Shown here piece after piece: positions 55,238 to 64,000 of a stretch of DNA of 64,000 nucleotides. The stretch lies in NCBI GenBank assembly GCA_943736015.1, contig OX031060.1:1260001-1324000 (forward strand), given 5' to 3'. Each line of letters starts with the position of its first letter. The first letter of the stretch is position 1. The notes beneath the pieces were generated by a model. The model was not told the origin of the DNA, did not search any database, and was given only the letters and a program-made list of their open reading frames with translations. Source of the stretch: Tridacna crocea (taxonomy: Eukaryota; Mollusca; Bivalvia; Cardiida; Cardiidae). The translations under genes were made by a program, and so were the position numbers.

Positions 55238-57070
55238 TAAATGTCACGACTTCGGCCCAGCAAATACACGTATCACGACTTTGGTCCAGGAAATACACAT
55301 ATCGTGGCTTCGGTTCAGCAAAATTGAGTATTTCGTCTTCTGCTCAGCAAATATACGCATGAAGACTTCGGCACAGCAAACACATGTACCAGGACTTATG
55401 CACAGCAATACACGTATCACGACTTTGGTTCAGGAAATACACATATCGTGGCTCCGGTTCAGCAAAATTGAGTATTTCGTCTTCTGCTCAGCAAATACAA
55501 GCATGAAGACTTCGGCACAGCAAACACATGTACCACGATTTCGGCAACGGCAAATACAAGTATCACTACTTTGCCACAGCAAATACACGTACCGCGACTT
55601 CGGCACAGCAAATACACGTACCGCGACTTTGCCACAGCAAATACTGTACACTTATCATGACTTCGGCACAGCAAATTCACGTATCGTGACTTCAACCAGC
55701 AAGTACACTTACCAGGACTTGGCACAGCAAAAACTTCTCACAGCAAATACACGTACTATGACTTTGGCACAGAAAATACACTTATCACGACTTCCGCACA
55801 GCAAATACACTTACCACCACTGAAGCACAGCAAAAAAAAGTATCACGACTTCTCACAGCAAATACATGTATCACGATTTTGGTACAGCAAAACATGTATC
55901 ACGACTTTGGCACAGCGAATACATGTATCGCCACTTACACCTCGTATGCCCAGCAAATGCATGTATCGCGACTTTGGCCAAGCAAATAGACTTATCACAT
56001 CTTCGGCCAAGCAAATAGACTTATCACAATTTCGGCCAAGCAATTGCACGTATCGCGACTTCTGCATAGCAAATACACGTACCGCCACTTTGGCACAGCA
56101 AATACATGTATCACGATTTTGGCACAGCAAAACATGTATCACGACTTTGGCACAGCGAATACACGTATCGCCACTTACACCTCGTAGGCCCAGCAAATGC
56201 ATGTATCGCGACTTCGGCCAAGCAAATAGACTTATCACATCTTCGGCCAAACAAATAGACTTATCACAATTTCAGCCAAGCAATTGCACGTATCGCGACT
56301 TCTGCATAGCAAATACACGTACCGCCACTTTGGCACAGCAAATACACGTACCGCGACTTCGGCACAGCAAGTACACGTATCATGACTTTGCACAGCAAAT
56401 AAATGTACCACAACTTCTGCCCAGCAAATACACGTACCGCCACTTTGGCACTGCAAATACACGTACCGCCACTTTGGCATGGCAAGCACTCGTACCACCA
56501 CTTTGGCACAGTAAACACACGTACCGCGACTTCGGCACGGCAAATACATGTATCATGACTTTGCTCAGCAAATAAATGTACCACAACTTCTGCCCAGCAA
56601 ATACACGTACCAGGACTTCTGCACAGCAAATATATGTTCCACGACTTCGGCACAGCAAAAACACGTACCGCGACTTCCGCACAGGAAATACACGTACCGC
56701 GACTTCCGCACAGCAAACATATGTTCCACGACTTCGGCAACGCAAACACACGTACCGCGACTTCCGCACAGCAAAAACACGTACCGCGACTTCGGCACAG
56801 CAAATACACGTACCGCGACTTCCGCACAGCAAACATGTGTACCGCGACTTCGGCACAGCAAATACACGTACTGCGACTTCCGCACAGCAAACACACGTTC
56901 CACGACTTCGGCAACGCAAACACACGTACCGCGACTTCGGCAACGCAAACACATGTACCGCGACTTCGGCACAGCTAAAACACGTACCGCGACTTCGGCA
57001 CAGCAAATACACGTATCTTGACTTCTGCTCAGTAGTTATACGCATCATTACTTTGGCTCAGCTAATACAC
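55238..57070. repeat. 29-bp minisatellite, about 60 units, with higher-order repeats
   Basis: The unit is cagcaaatacacgtaccgcg followed by acttcggca. Because 29 is not a multiple of three and most units lack stops, long frames are open on both strands (up to about 220 codons, with 29-residue peptide periods such as VRVFAVPKSRYVYLLCRSRG). Higher-order blocks: about 144 bp (55317 and 55461) and 240 bp (cacctcgta... at 55939 and 56179). The right part (56600-57000) is the most homogeneous. Lies wholly in gene 2 intron 6. I do not regard the open frames as genes. Confidence 0.85.
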
Positions 57071-57961
57071 GCATTCTGTCCGCCTTTGGCCATACGACTT
57101 TCAGGCACTTTCTATGCATAGTTCAAATCGGCCATAAAACTTGGAGAAAATAATTGTGACCCATCATGCAAACAGGGACCATCTAGAAATTGACCTTTCT
57201 GCCGATTTTAATTGATAGTTGTTCCAACGTCTTATCGGCCAATGAAAACTCTGCATTGGGCGTCATGTAAACAAAAAAGTCTGACACAATTTGTTACAGA
57301 CATGCGATAATTTGATCGTGTCTATTTAATTATCAAAACAGCCAACACTACTCGAATTGATCAGAAAGTTCGGGACAAAAAAGTAGTAATTAACCTAGAG
57401 CGAAATATCAGCTAGAAAAAAAACTGAAATAAACGCTCTTTCTGTATTCGACGTCGTTTTCTGGTTAACATGTCACGCTTGACAACCGATATACTGCGTT
57501 ACTAAGGGGGGCGTGCCAAACTCGCGTTTACAGAAAGGCCAGTTCTATACATCAATTAGATGAAAACAGATCAACGATAGTGCTGGTCAGTTTAAGTTGA
57601 TAATTAAAAAATGATTAAATAACAAGGTACAATGACCACTTTTCATACAGAAAATGTCATTAAAGTGAACAGTGTCAACCCTGGTCAGCCTGCGCAATTC
57701 CCACCATCTGACCAGGTTTGACACCTTTCGCAGTTCCTAGATCTCTTTTTGCGTGATGGGGGAAATTTATTTTACAATCCTTCAAGGAAAAGTGGACATT
57801 TAAAGTTAATATTTCACTGTTCTTGTTTACGCATTTACCTAAAATCGAAATGTAGATCTATATGAAAGAAATTTCGATTGCTAGTAATCATTTTTTACCC
57901 TTTGTCCATGCACTCTATATATCATTTTGTAATTTTCTTCCTTTTTTTTCTATATTTTCAG
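57071..57961. other. End of gene 2 intron 6
   Basis: 57673-57722 contains the palindrome ccctggtcagcctgcgca ... tctgaccaggt. Otherwise unassigned up to the acceptor at 57961. Confidence 0.4.
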
Positions 57962-58039
57962 CTCAATCTTCGATACCAAACTGTCAATGGACTTGGTTTT
58001 ACAATCACTTGTCTGTTTTCCGGTATTTATATAGCAGAG
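57962..58039 (+). CDS. Gene 2 exon 7: catalytic domain
   Basis: Acceptor ttctatattttcag, donor gtaagt, 26 codons, phase 0 on both ends. Encodes LNLRYQTVNGLGFTITCLFS then GIYIAE. It follows exon 6 as in reprolysins, where the helix and VN are followed by Y-x-x-(L)-x-hydrophobic and then a core strand ending in G-(I/L)-x-I. The zinc helix should be encoded one to three exons further on. Confidence 0.82.
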
Positions 58040-58590
58040 GTAAGTATAGCTTACTAATAATCTATTGGTTTGTTATCCAGGGCACGTATTTAATTCAAAT
58101 GGTTTCGTCAATCAGAAGTTGTGTTACTTTCAAATGAAGAAAATTCTAGAGAATAAGACTGAGAACGTTGTTGAGAATGGTTGATCAATACGGGCCCTGC
58201 TTCGATAGCAGACTTGTACCTTTGTCAAAATGCGTTATTAGATCTACGCTGCTTTAAACAGTCGGATAGATCGAGTAGCAAATACATGTAATACACAAAC
58301 TGTTTGTCATATAAAATCTATTTAGAAATATTTCCACGGAAGATTGCAAACAGAATTTGCTTTCTAAGTGGAGCGTTACGATTTTAAGAACGGTGAAGCT
58401 TCGTACTTCCGGGGAAGAAATGTACCGTGTAGATAGGTCAATATGAAGCTACGTGGAGAACTGTACAAACATATCTTCACCTAATAAATACAAAAGATGA
58501 TAGTTCCATGCCTTAATACATATTTTACAGATATACTGGGAGAGATATACTGAATGATAGCCCTGTCCGCGATCTTACAGAACGATAACC
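58040..58590. other. Gene 2 intron 7, first part
   Basis: No exon or known repeat seen. Short dyads only. Confidence 0.3.
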
Positions 58591-58599
58591 AACTTGACA

Positions 58600-58600
58600 C

Positions 58601-58631
<31 letters not shown>

Positions 58632-58686
58632 GACAGACAGAGAGTCAGAGAGAAAAAGTAAGCGAGAGAGGGAGAGAGAGAGAGGT
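58600..58686. repeat. (GA)n microsatellite
   Basis: agagagagag runs interrupted by gacagacagacag and gaaaaagtaagc. It abuts the next MITE copy. Confidence 0.85.
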
Positions 58687-58911
58687 TTTAACCCTTTACC
58701 AGATGACAAAATGTTACCATTTTCTAAATCGAAAGCATTTGTAGACTACAATATCATTGTGGTTCAAATGGTGCAGTCTTGCTTTGACAGAGTAAAAAAC
58801 ATTGTGGAAAAAGAAGAAAATGCTGGCCATCAGCATTTCTCCTTTTCCAATTATGTTTCAAAATGCTTTTTACAGGTTCGTGAAAACATGGAATTGTTTG
58901 GTAAAGGTTTA
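58687..58911 (+). repeat. piggyBac-like MITE copy
   Basis: Starts ttttaaccctttaccagatg. Arms aaaaagaagaaaatgctgg and cagcatttctccttttcc. Ends gtttggtaaaggttta. Its right quarter (58848-58911) is part of the 204-bp duplication found again at 61390. Confidence 0.8.
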
Positions 58912-59051
58912 AATGAAGAAAAGAAAGAACTTGAATTGTAACAATATCATATATGCAATTGTGAAATAGTCACCTTGATACTGAGTAAAATAAAAAGTTC
59001 CAACCGTCTTTATCTCCTGTGGGACACACATAGCAGCTAGAAAGGCCTTTT
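58848..59051. repeat. 204-bp direct repeat, left copy
   Basis: caattatgtttcaaaatg ... ctagaaaggcctttt. It matches 61390-61594 with about eight differences. The two copies bracket exactly the segment containing LINE C, so they look like a very long target-site duplication. Confidence 0.75.
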
Positions 59052-59240
59052 CATCCGAAAGATATATAATCTTTATTTCCTCCATGAATGAAGATTGCAA
59101 AAGAGTACATATGAACAAACAAACAAAATATACATAGTGCAGAGCAAATGAACAATATTGTGATAGTTTGGCCACATCGTCTGTATGTATCACATATAGC
59201 CCATATATATAATAAACGTATATACAATTACAGCCAATGC

Positions 59241-59448
59241 TATGTCCCTTTAAAGATCAGAGTAAGGGATTTTGAAAACATTATGGGAAGAGCAGAAAGC
59301 GCTGGTATCTAGCATTATCTCCTCTTTCCACAATGTCCTCTACTATTTCAAAGACAGATGCCTTAACTTTAGGCATTTGTGATTTGTCGTCTGCAACGGC
59401 CTTCAGTTTAGTGCGGTCTAGAACGCTGAATTTCTGGTAAAGAGTTCA
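59241..59448 (-). repeat. piggyBac-like MITE copy next to the LINE C stop
   Basis: Arms ttatgggaagagcagaaagcgctgg and tagcattatctcctctttcca. Ends atttctggtaaagagttca. It lies in the putative 3' UTR of LINE C. Confidence 0.65.
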
Positions 59449-59581
59449 ATCATTGAAAACTCAGGTCCACATTTTAATCAGTTTTCTTGCAAGTAATCTG
59501 AAAAAAATCATCTTTTCGTTCGGACTCAACGAATGGTCAAAACCAGATAAGATCTGAATGACTTGTTCGGCAATTGTACAT

Positions 59582-59789
59582 TGTTACGGGAGACCACTCC
59601 TTCCTGCATGGCATATACTCCCGATTTAAATACAATACCTGGCTACTGCGTCAGGGAGATATCTCTTTGGCTCAGTGGTTAGGGTATTGGCTTTGCGTCC
59701 GGGAGTTCGGAGTTCGAATCCCGCTCCGATCCTTATTTCTGCCATGCATTTATTCATTTCTTTCTTTGTTACGGACTTCGTTCGTAAGA
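59582..59789 (+). repeat. 5' LTR of the miniature element
   Basis: 208 bp, identical to the 3' LTR except one C/T in the B box (agttCgaatcc here). Contains the tRNA-like module at about 59668-59736. Confidence 0.88.
59668..59736 (+). promoter_or_regulatory. tRNA-like Pol III promoter module in the LTR
   Basis: A-box-like TGGCTCAGTGGTTAGGG and, 30-odd bases later, the B-box-like GAGTTCGAATCCC. A full cloverleaf is not convincing (T stem imperfect), so it is tRNA-derived rather than a functional tRNA gene. Internal Pol III boxes in an LTR would allow transcription independent of Pol II signals; this is inference. Confidence 0.6.
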
Positions 59790-59807
59790 TGGGGGCTCGT
59801 CCGGGAT
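59790..59807 (+). promoter_or_regulatory. Primer-binding site complementary to tRNA-Pro
   Basis: TGGGGGCTCGTCCGGGAT starts directly at the LTR end. From memory this is the same 18-nt sequence as the tRNA-Pro primer-binding site of gammaretroviruses such as murine leukaemia virus. Confidence 0.85.
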
Positions 59808-59895
59808 TGGCCATTGAGCCATTAATCCCATTTGTTGTCCAAAAATCGGACTTCCTGCCTAATAAGGCTTTGAGTCATCAATAAATGATGACTTT

Positions 59896-59904
59896 AAGAG
59901 GGGG
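59896..59904 (+). promoter_or_regulatory. Polypurine tract
   Basis: aagaggggg followed by tg and then the 3' LTR. It is the expected plus-strand primer. The older copy has agaggggg at the same place. Confidence 0.75.
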
Positions 59905-59906
59905 TG

Positions 59907-60114
59907 TGTTACGGGAGACCACTCCTTCCTGCATGGCATATACTCCCGATTTAAATACAATACCTGGCTACTGCGTCAGGGAGATATCTCTTTGGCTCAG
60001 TGGTTAGGGTATTGGCTTTGCGTCCGGGAGTTCGGAGTTTGAATCCCGCTCCGATCCTTATTTCTGCCATGCATTTATTCATTTCTTTCTTTGTTACGGA
60101 CTTCGTTCGTAAGA
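59907..60114 (+). repeat. 3' LTR of the miniature element
   Basis: 208 bp. The single difference from the 5' LTR turns the B box gttcgaatcc into gtttgaatcc. Confidence 0.88.
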
Positions 60115-61389
60115 ACATTTCATCAAATTCTTAAACGTTGTTTTGTAGTTAACATATATAATATCAAGAAGTTGTTCTGTATGAACGACATTTTCAGCAC
60201 AAAAGAACATAAGGTGTACAACTTTCTGGTTTGTAAAGACGCCGCATTTATTGCAAGTAGTACTAAACGTACTGAAAAAAGAACTTATAATTTGAGTGAT
60301 AACTTTACAAACAGGGATCAATCGTCTATTTTGTTTAGATAAAACCCATAAATCAGCTGGTATAAACTGATAAAACTGCGGATGTAATAAAGAATACAAT
60401 GTAAAAGTACTGTTTTCTGTTACTCTCATGCAGAGATTATTACTAAAATACATATTTACATGTTGTCTGATCATGTTTTTCCATACGTTCTTGGATGGGA
60501 ACACCCCTTCATTAGTAAATACTTTAATAATGTGGCAAAGGTTATATTTATAGAAAAGTTTGAAGGATTCAGCGATGAATCTTAATGGATTGTTCGTATA
60601 TGAAAATTTTTTTTGAGAAAAAATACTCTTAACAAGTAAACATTTTTCAAGTCTACAAAGTTGGCCGAAGAAAACAAGTTTTCGTATATCAATTTCTGCT
60701 GATATAGATAACATACCAATAAGAGTCGATGCAATGTCAGTACAAGTGTACTTAGAGATACTCTGTATACATTTAAGACAGTACATGTGGCTTTTCTCTA
60801 GTAAATAAACCTCGTCTTTACTCAGATTATCCCAAAACTCAAAACCATACAAAGCTTTAGGTAAAACAATAGACTTGTAGAGTTTCTTTAGCTGACAAAC
60901 GATGGAGGCCATCACCAAACAGGCCACAATGAACAAGAGAGAGAAAGGTAGATCTTATATTTTGACAACATTCCTCTACATTAATTGATTTATTCAAGTA
61001 CTTGTTAAGTGTTATGCCAAGATGTTTGTACGTCTCTTTATCGGCAACCATGCAGTCACCCAATGACCATGTGCGAGTTGTCGATTTAAATTCATTTGAT
61101 TTCTCAATTATTACGAGAACAGCAGCCTTACTTGCATTATATTGATACCTAAACTTAAGACCAAATTGATAACAAATACTCATCATCTCATCTAAACCCT
61201 TTTTTGAATACGATATGAGGACCATGTCATCTGCTGACGTTGGGCAAGCGCATGCTATATCCTGGAAATGAAAGCCAATACCAGACAAAACGAGTCTTTC
61301 TATCAGTTCATTAACAAAAACTAGATACAAGTATGGGCTTAAAACTCCTCCCTGTCTGGTTCCCTGCAGAACAGGGAACCAGTCAGAGA

Positions 61390-61594
61390 CAATTATGTTT
61401 CAAAATGCATTTTTACAGGTTCTTGAAAACATGGAATTGTTTGGTAAAGGTTTAAATGAAGAAAAGAAAGAAACTGAATTGTAACAATATCATATATGCA
61501 ATTGTGAAATAGTCACCTTGACACTGAGTAAAATAAAAAGTTCTAACCGTCTTTTTCTCCTGTGGGACACACATAGCAGCTAGAAAGGCCTTTT
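61390..61594. repeat. 204-bp direct repeat, right copy
   Basis: Starts at the 5' truncation point of LINE C and carries the right end of a MITE (61390-61453), whose remainder exists only at the left copy. This shows the MITE was there before the duplication. Confidence 0.75.
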
Positions 61595-62179
61595 AACCAC
61601 TTAGGTCATCGTTTAAAACCCAGTAATAGTAACGTTAATACGTCCCACAAACAATTGCAGCAAATGACAGATAACACCAGCAGCAGAGCCATCAAAGAGC
61701 GAGTTTAACTCTTTACCGCACAATCTTGAGTTATAACAGCCTTAAAGCCAAAGAATAGGTAATTTTCAGTGTTTGAAACTCGACTATATAACGAATTACC
61801 CATCACAACACACATATAAGATTGGAGAAAATCCGAACGTCTCAGTTACTGCATTGGTTGCCATGATATACACGTGCGAAAATGCATGGTGAAGCCCGTC
61901 AATTTCAGGATCGCCATTGATCGAGACAACCTTTCTTAACGTTCCTGTAATTTCGAACTAGGTCTTCGAGAACGTCACGTGATAACATTGCTATGACACA
62001 GTACGCACAGTCTGATCTTAATCTACACTGGCAGCAAAAGTGCATCAAGTCGCGCTCCTCAGCTTAAAGGTTAATGAAATATTGAAGATGGGTGGTGAAA
62101 TATCATAAGATATGAAATCAAAGGACTGATAGTTCTGAGAGTCGCCTGGTGGGTAATGTGTTAGAAGTTTTCATCCTTA
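61595..62179. other. Gene 2 intron 7, unassigned with repeat fragments
   Basis: 61706-61760 is the left end of a - MITE copy (ttaactctttaccgcac). 62005-62030 is a single arm of the gatctac repeat. A possible exon at 61661-61702 was considered and rejected. Confidence 0.35.
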
Positions 62180-62572
62180 TTAAAGATCTGTATTTAAAAT
62201 TTTCATATCATACCAAATTCAAAAATGTATATGTCACTTAAATTTATATGAAAAAACAATACAAATCATCAGTAATTAAGAAATATGTAATTATTTTCCA
62301 TAATGTTTAGAATTTCGGATGCTATGTTTGAAGCTTCTTCTTCTATTTCCGAAATGTAAATGAGCTAGTTGTTCATGTACAAATAGACTGTGTTTCCCTT
62401 CAGTGTCGACCTGGGCTGTAGTAAATCTCTAATTTATCCAGTTGTCGGATGATTGTCGACTACTGGGGTTTAATGAATACATGTATTAATTATAAGGCTT
62501 TGGAAATATAAGGATGATTTTTTTATTATTATTGTAGAGTTTTTTTCCCAAAATCCGAAGGGCCACGTTTAA
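62180..62572 (-). repeat. 540-bp MITE, copy D, shortened
   Basis: Same orientation as copy B. Ends taaagatctgtatttaaaatttt and cgaagggccacgtttaa. About 150 bp of the segment between ggaatttaagcg and gaataccat are deleted. Confidence 0.7.
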
Positions 62573-63070
62573 ATTTCCAAAGGTAGTTTATTACGAACGT
62601 TGAAGATACAAGATGATTTAACCATAAGAAAGTATTATGCAAGAATAATTTCTGAGTTGGAGATCGCTCTAATCCTAAAATCACTCACATAAATATTAAA
62701 ATTCCCTGGTAAAAAATAAAGATATGTGATGAGAATCAAAATTCAAGCCAAGCAACAGCTTTAAAACGTTCAAAGACTTCATATTTGCTAGAACTCACGT
62801 ACCAACCTGTTTTATGATATTTGTTTACCACAGTTTACTGATTTTGGGCGCACACTGACAGAAGCTTCCTATTTGCGAGACTGTACGTTGGTCCATGTTG
62901 CTAATGGGTAATTATCAAACAATTCTCAATAAGTATTCTCAACAAATAGTCTAAGTGTCCTGTAGAAAAGACGCTTTTAGTTGAAAGTACTGTTAAGCAT
63001 GTCCGCAAACTTGTTCAGTTCACGACCACTTATCTCAGATACGCAAATCACACTTGATTCCTCTGTGTAA
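62573..63070. other. Unassigned
   Basis: No exon in the phase required after exon 7 and no known repeat. Confidence 0.3.
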
Positions 63071-63290
63071 AGCCCCCGTCACACAAAACTAGGTCTTATA
63101 ACGTCTCGCCCCGTCCTGATATAATCGGAAAACGGGTTGCGGTCGGTGTAGAACATGTAATTTCGGCCTGATAATGTCTTAATCCCCTGTCTCACCAAGC
63201 CTGTTCTAAGACAGTCTTACCCCGATCGACAAAATCGTAAAACGGGCTGCAGTCGGGATAGGACGTGTAATTTCAGTCGGTAATACGCAA
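63071..63290 (+). repeat. Diverged direct repeat of about 120 bp
   Basis: tctcgccccgtcctgatataatcggaaaacgggttgcggtcgg-type text at 63104-63165 recurs as tcttaccccgatcgacaaaatcgtaaaacgggctgcagtcgg at 63213-63280. Each is followed by tagaacatgtaatttc / aggacgtgtaatttc. Confidence 0.55.
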
Positions 63291-64000
63291 ACGAACTCCC
63301 AATTGGTGCCCTACTGCACCGCATCTTTAACAGGATCGAAGTATGGCGTTCCGTTTGTAGTACCTCCGTCTCGTTTTAAGTTCGTTGTCACTCCGTCTAA
63401 TTACAGGACTGGATGAACGGCAAGAAATTTTGAGCAAGCTCAAAGTGCTCGAACACCCTTCCGTCCTAACCCTTCCATTAAGTCCGAAATAGGTTATAGG
63501 AGGTTTCTTATACATCCACTCTAGACGTAAAATTACAAATGACCAAAGTAATCTCGATACTCGCAATAATAGACATAAACTACATGTATATAATTATACA
63601 ACACGCAGTCATGTCTGTTCCTTACAGATTATTTCTGACAGGATAGTTACTTTTCTCTTTATAGACACATTTATTATCACAAAGGCACAATTTGTAAGTT
63701 ATCTACCACGGTTAAAAACTGACCTGTTCAACAAATAATTACAAAACTATATTTCATCTTGCAAACCGCAACTTGGGACAAGAAGCTGTACAAGGCCGGA
63801 AGTATGCTTACGTCACCCCATAGATTACTTACGGTAACAATGAAAGCCTGGTTGCTCCGCAAATATGATTAGAGATATACATGTACAATAACCGATATGA
63901 TTCGATAGAGCCACTCACATTTTGATATGTTTGAAATAATCTTGACTTAGAACTTTGATCAAATCAAAGTACTGAAAGTAATGAAAGACTAGCGAATTTG
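63291..64000. other. Unassigned right end of window
   Basis: No supported exon or element. The metalloprotease catalytic helix is not encoded here. Confidence 0.3.

Larger units (their letters stand above)
59582..60114 (+). mobile_element. Young miniature LTR retrotransposon (TRIM) with tRNA-like LTRs
   Basis: The element is 533 bp: two LTRs and a 117-bp internal region, flanked by the 4-bp duplication ACAT (59578-59581 and 60115-60118). There is no gag or pol, so mobility would depend on proteins from another LTR element. The LTR termini are TGTTACG and CGTAAGA, an imperfect inverted repeat. It is nested in the ORF of LINE C. The orientation is inferred from the order primer-binding site then polypurine tract. 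Confidence 0.88.
59461..61389 (-). pseudogene. LINE C: 5'-truncated RT with nested LTR element
   Basis: The - strand frame starts near 61395 with SDWFPVLQGTRQGGVLSPYLYLV (shown in short: LQGTRQGGVLSP), then SADDMVLIS, the RT active site. A frameshift lies near 60860-60935. The second frame runs on to 60115 (ALYGFEFWDNLS; MFFCAENVVHTEQLL). The LTR element 59582-60114 interrupts it after the Lys-Cys codons (MKC). Across the insertion the frame resumes (TIAEQVIQILSGFDHS) to a TGA at 59461-59463. A different clade from LINE A/B. Endonuclease and N-terminus are missing. Confidence 0.8.
24533..64000 (+). other. Gene 2 locus (5' part): ADAM/reprolysin-like metalloprotease
   Basis: Seven phase-compatible exons: 24533-24623, 25411-25622, 26481-26576, 38458-38593, 53497-53623, 55103-55193 and 57962-58039. 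They give 277 codons with no stop. Signal peptide about residues 1-19, M12B-type propeptide to the furin site RQKR (198-201), then the start of the catalytic domain. No cysteine occurs in the propeptide, so a classical cysteine switch is missing in the visible part. The HExxHxxGxxH helix, disintegrin or TSP modules are not in the window, so ADAM and ADAMTS-like classes cannot be told apart. Introns reach 15 kb through transposon insertion. No exon after 58039 could be supported. Confidence 0.8.

Noticed and set aside
56264..57048. Several open frames of 130-222 codons on both strands
   Set aside because: They lie in a 29-bp minisatellite; a stop-free non-triplet unit opens all frames. No start context, splice signal or non-repetitive sequence supports genes.
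55238..57070. CRISPR-like regular repeats of 29 bp
   Set aside because: Units are contiguous without unique spacers, and the sequence is clearly a eukaryotic intron.
59668..59736. Functional tRNA gene
   Set aside because: A and B boxes are present but acceptor and T stems do not pair properly; it is better explained as a tRNA-derived part of an LTR.
59790..59906. Coding potential in the interior of the miniature LTR element
   Set aside because: Only 117 bp, no conserved frame with the older copy, no gag or protease motif.
61661..61702. Possible eighth exon of gene 2 after attgcag, reading QMTDNTSSRAIKER
   Set aside because: Phase would fit, but the donor gtttaac is weak and part of a MITE end, and the peptide does not resemble the expected catalytic-domain sequence.

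Overview
Eukaryotic, AT-rich, intron-rich and extremely repeat-dense DNA. The mix of tRNA-headed SINEs, CR1/L2-like LINEs, Helitron-like elements with 145-bp tandem cores and several fold-back MITE families suggests a marine bivalve mollusc, perhaps a venerid clam. That is inference from repeat style; no marker gene is present. I find no bacterial-type gene, rRNA gene or CRISPR array.

Two host genes can be assembled from splice sites and intron phase, both on the + strand. Gene 1 (window edge to about 10295) is the 3' part of a type I membrane protein: the end of a SEA-like module, a cysteine-rich EGF-like segment, a 17-nt micro-exon, a transmembrane exon and a cytoplasmic tail with a histidine-rich tract. 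It ends at 10183, with AATAAA at 10290. Gene 2 (24533 to beyond the right edge) is an ADAM/reprolysin-like (M12B) zinc metalloprotease. Seven exons give the signal peptide, the propeptide, a furin site and the first third of the catalytic domain. The zinc-binding helix is not in the window, so the gene must continue to the right.

The rest is mobile or tandem DNA. A piggyBac-like MITE (TTAA target, TIR beginning CCCTTTACC, central hairpin of about 65 bp) is present in about 30 copies. Positions 14551-16730, 17817-19085 and 20680-21333 hold three Helitron-like elements. Gene 2 intron 3 (26577-38457) holds an apparently intact LINE (27248-30817), a degenerate dyad satellite, an orphan LINE ORF1 and a pair of inverted 540-bp MITEs. 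Intron 4 holds a decayed LINE, a GA-rich array, a fold-back mariner-like element and an old miniature LTR element. Intron 6 is largely a 29-bp minisatellite (55238-57070). Downstream of exon 7 a LINE fragment is flanked by 204-bp direct repeats, and a young 533-bp miniature LTR retrotransposon has inserted into its ORF.

The most unusual object is that miniature element (59582-60114). It has 208-bp LTRs differing at one site, an 18-nt primer-binding site complementary to tRNA-Pro, a polypurine tract, a 4-bp target duplication, and a tRNA-like Pol III promoter module inside each LTR. Two older relatives lie at 49602-49957 and 24773-24998.
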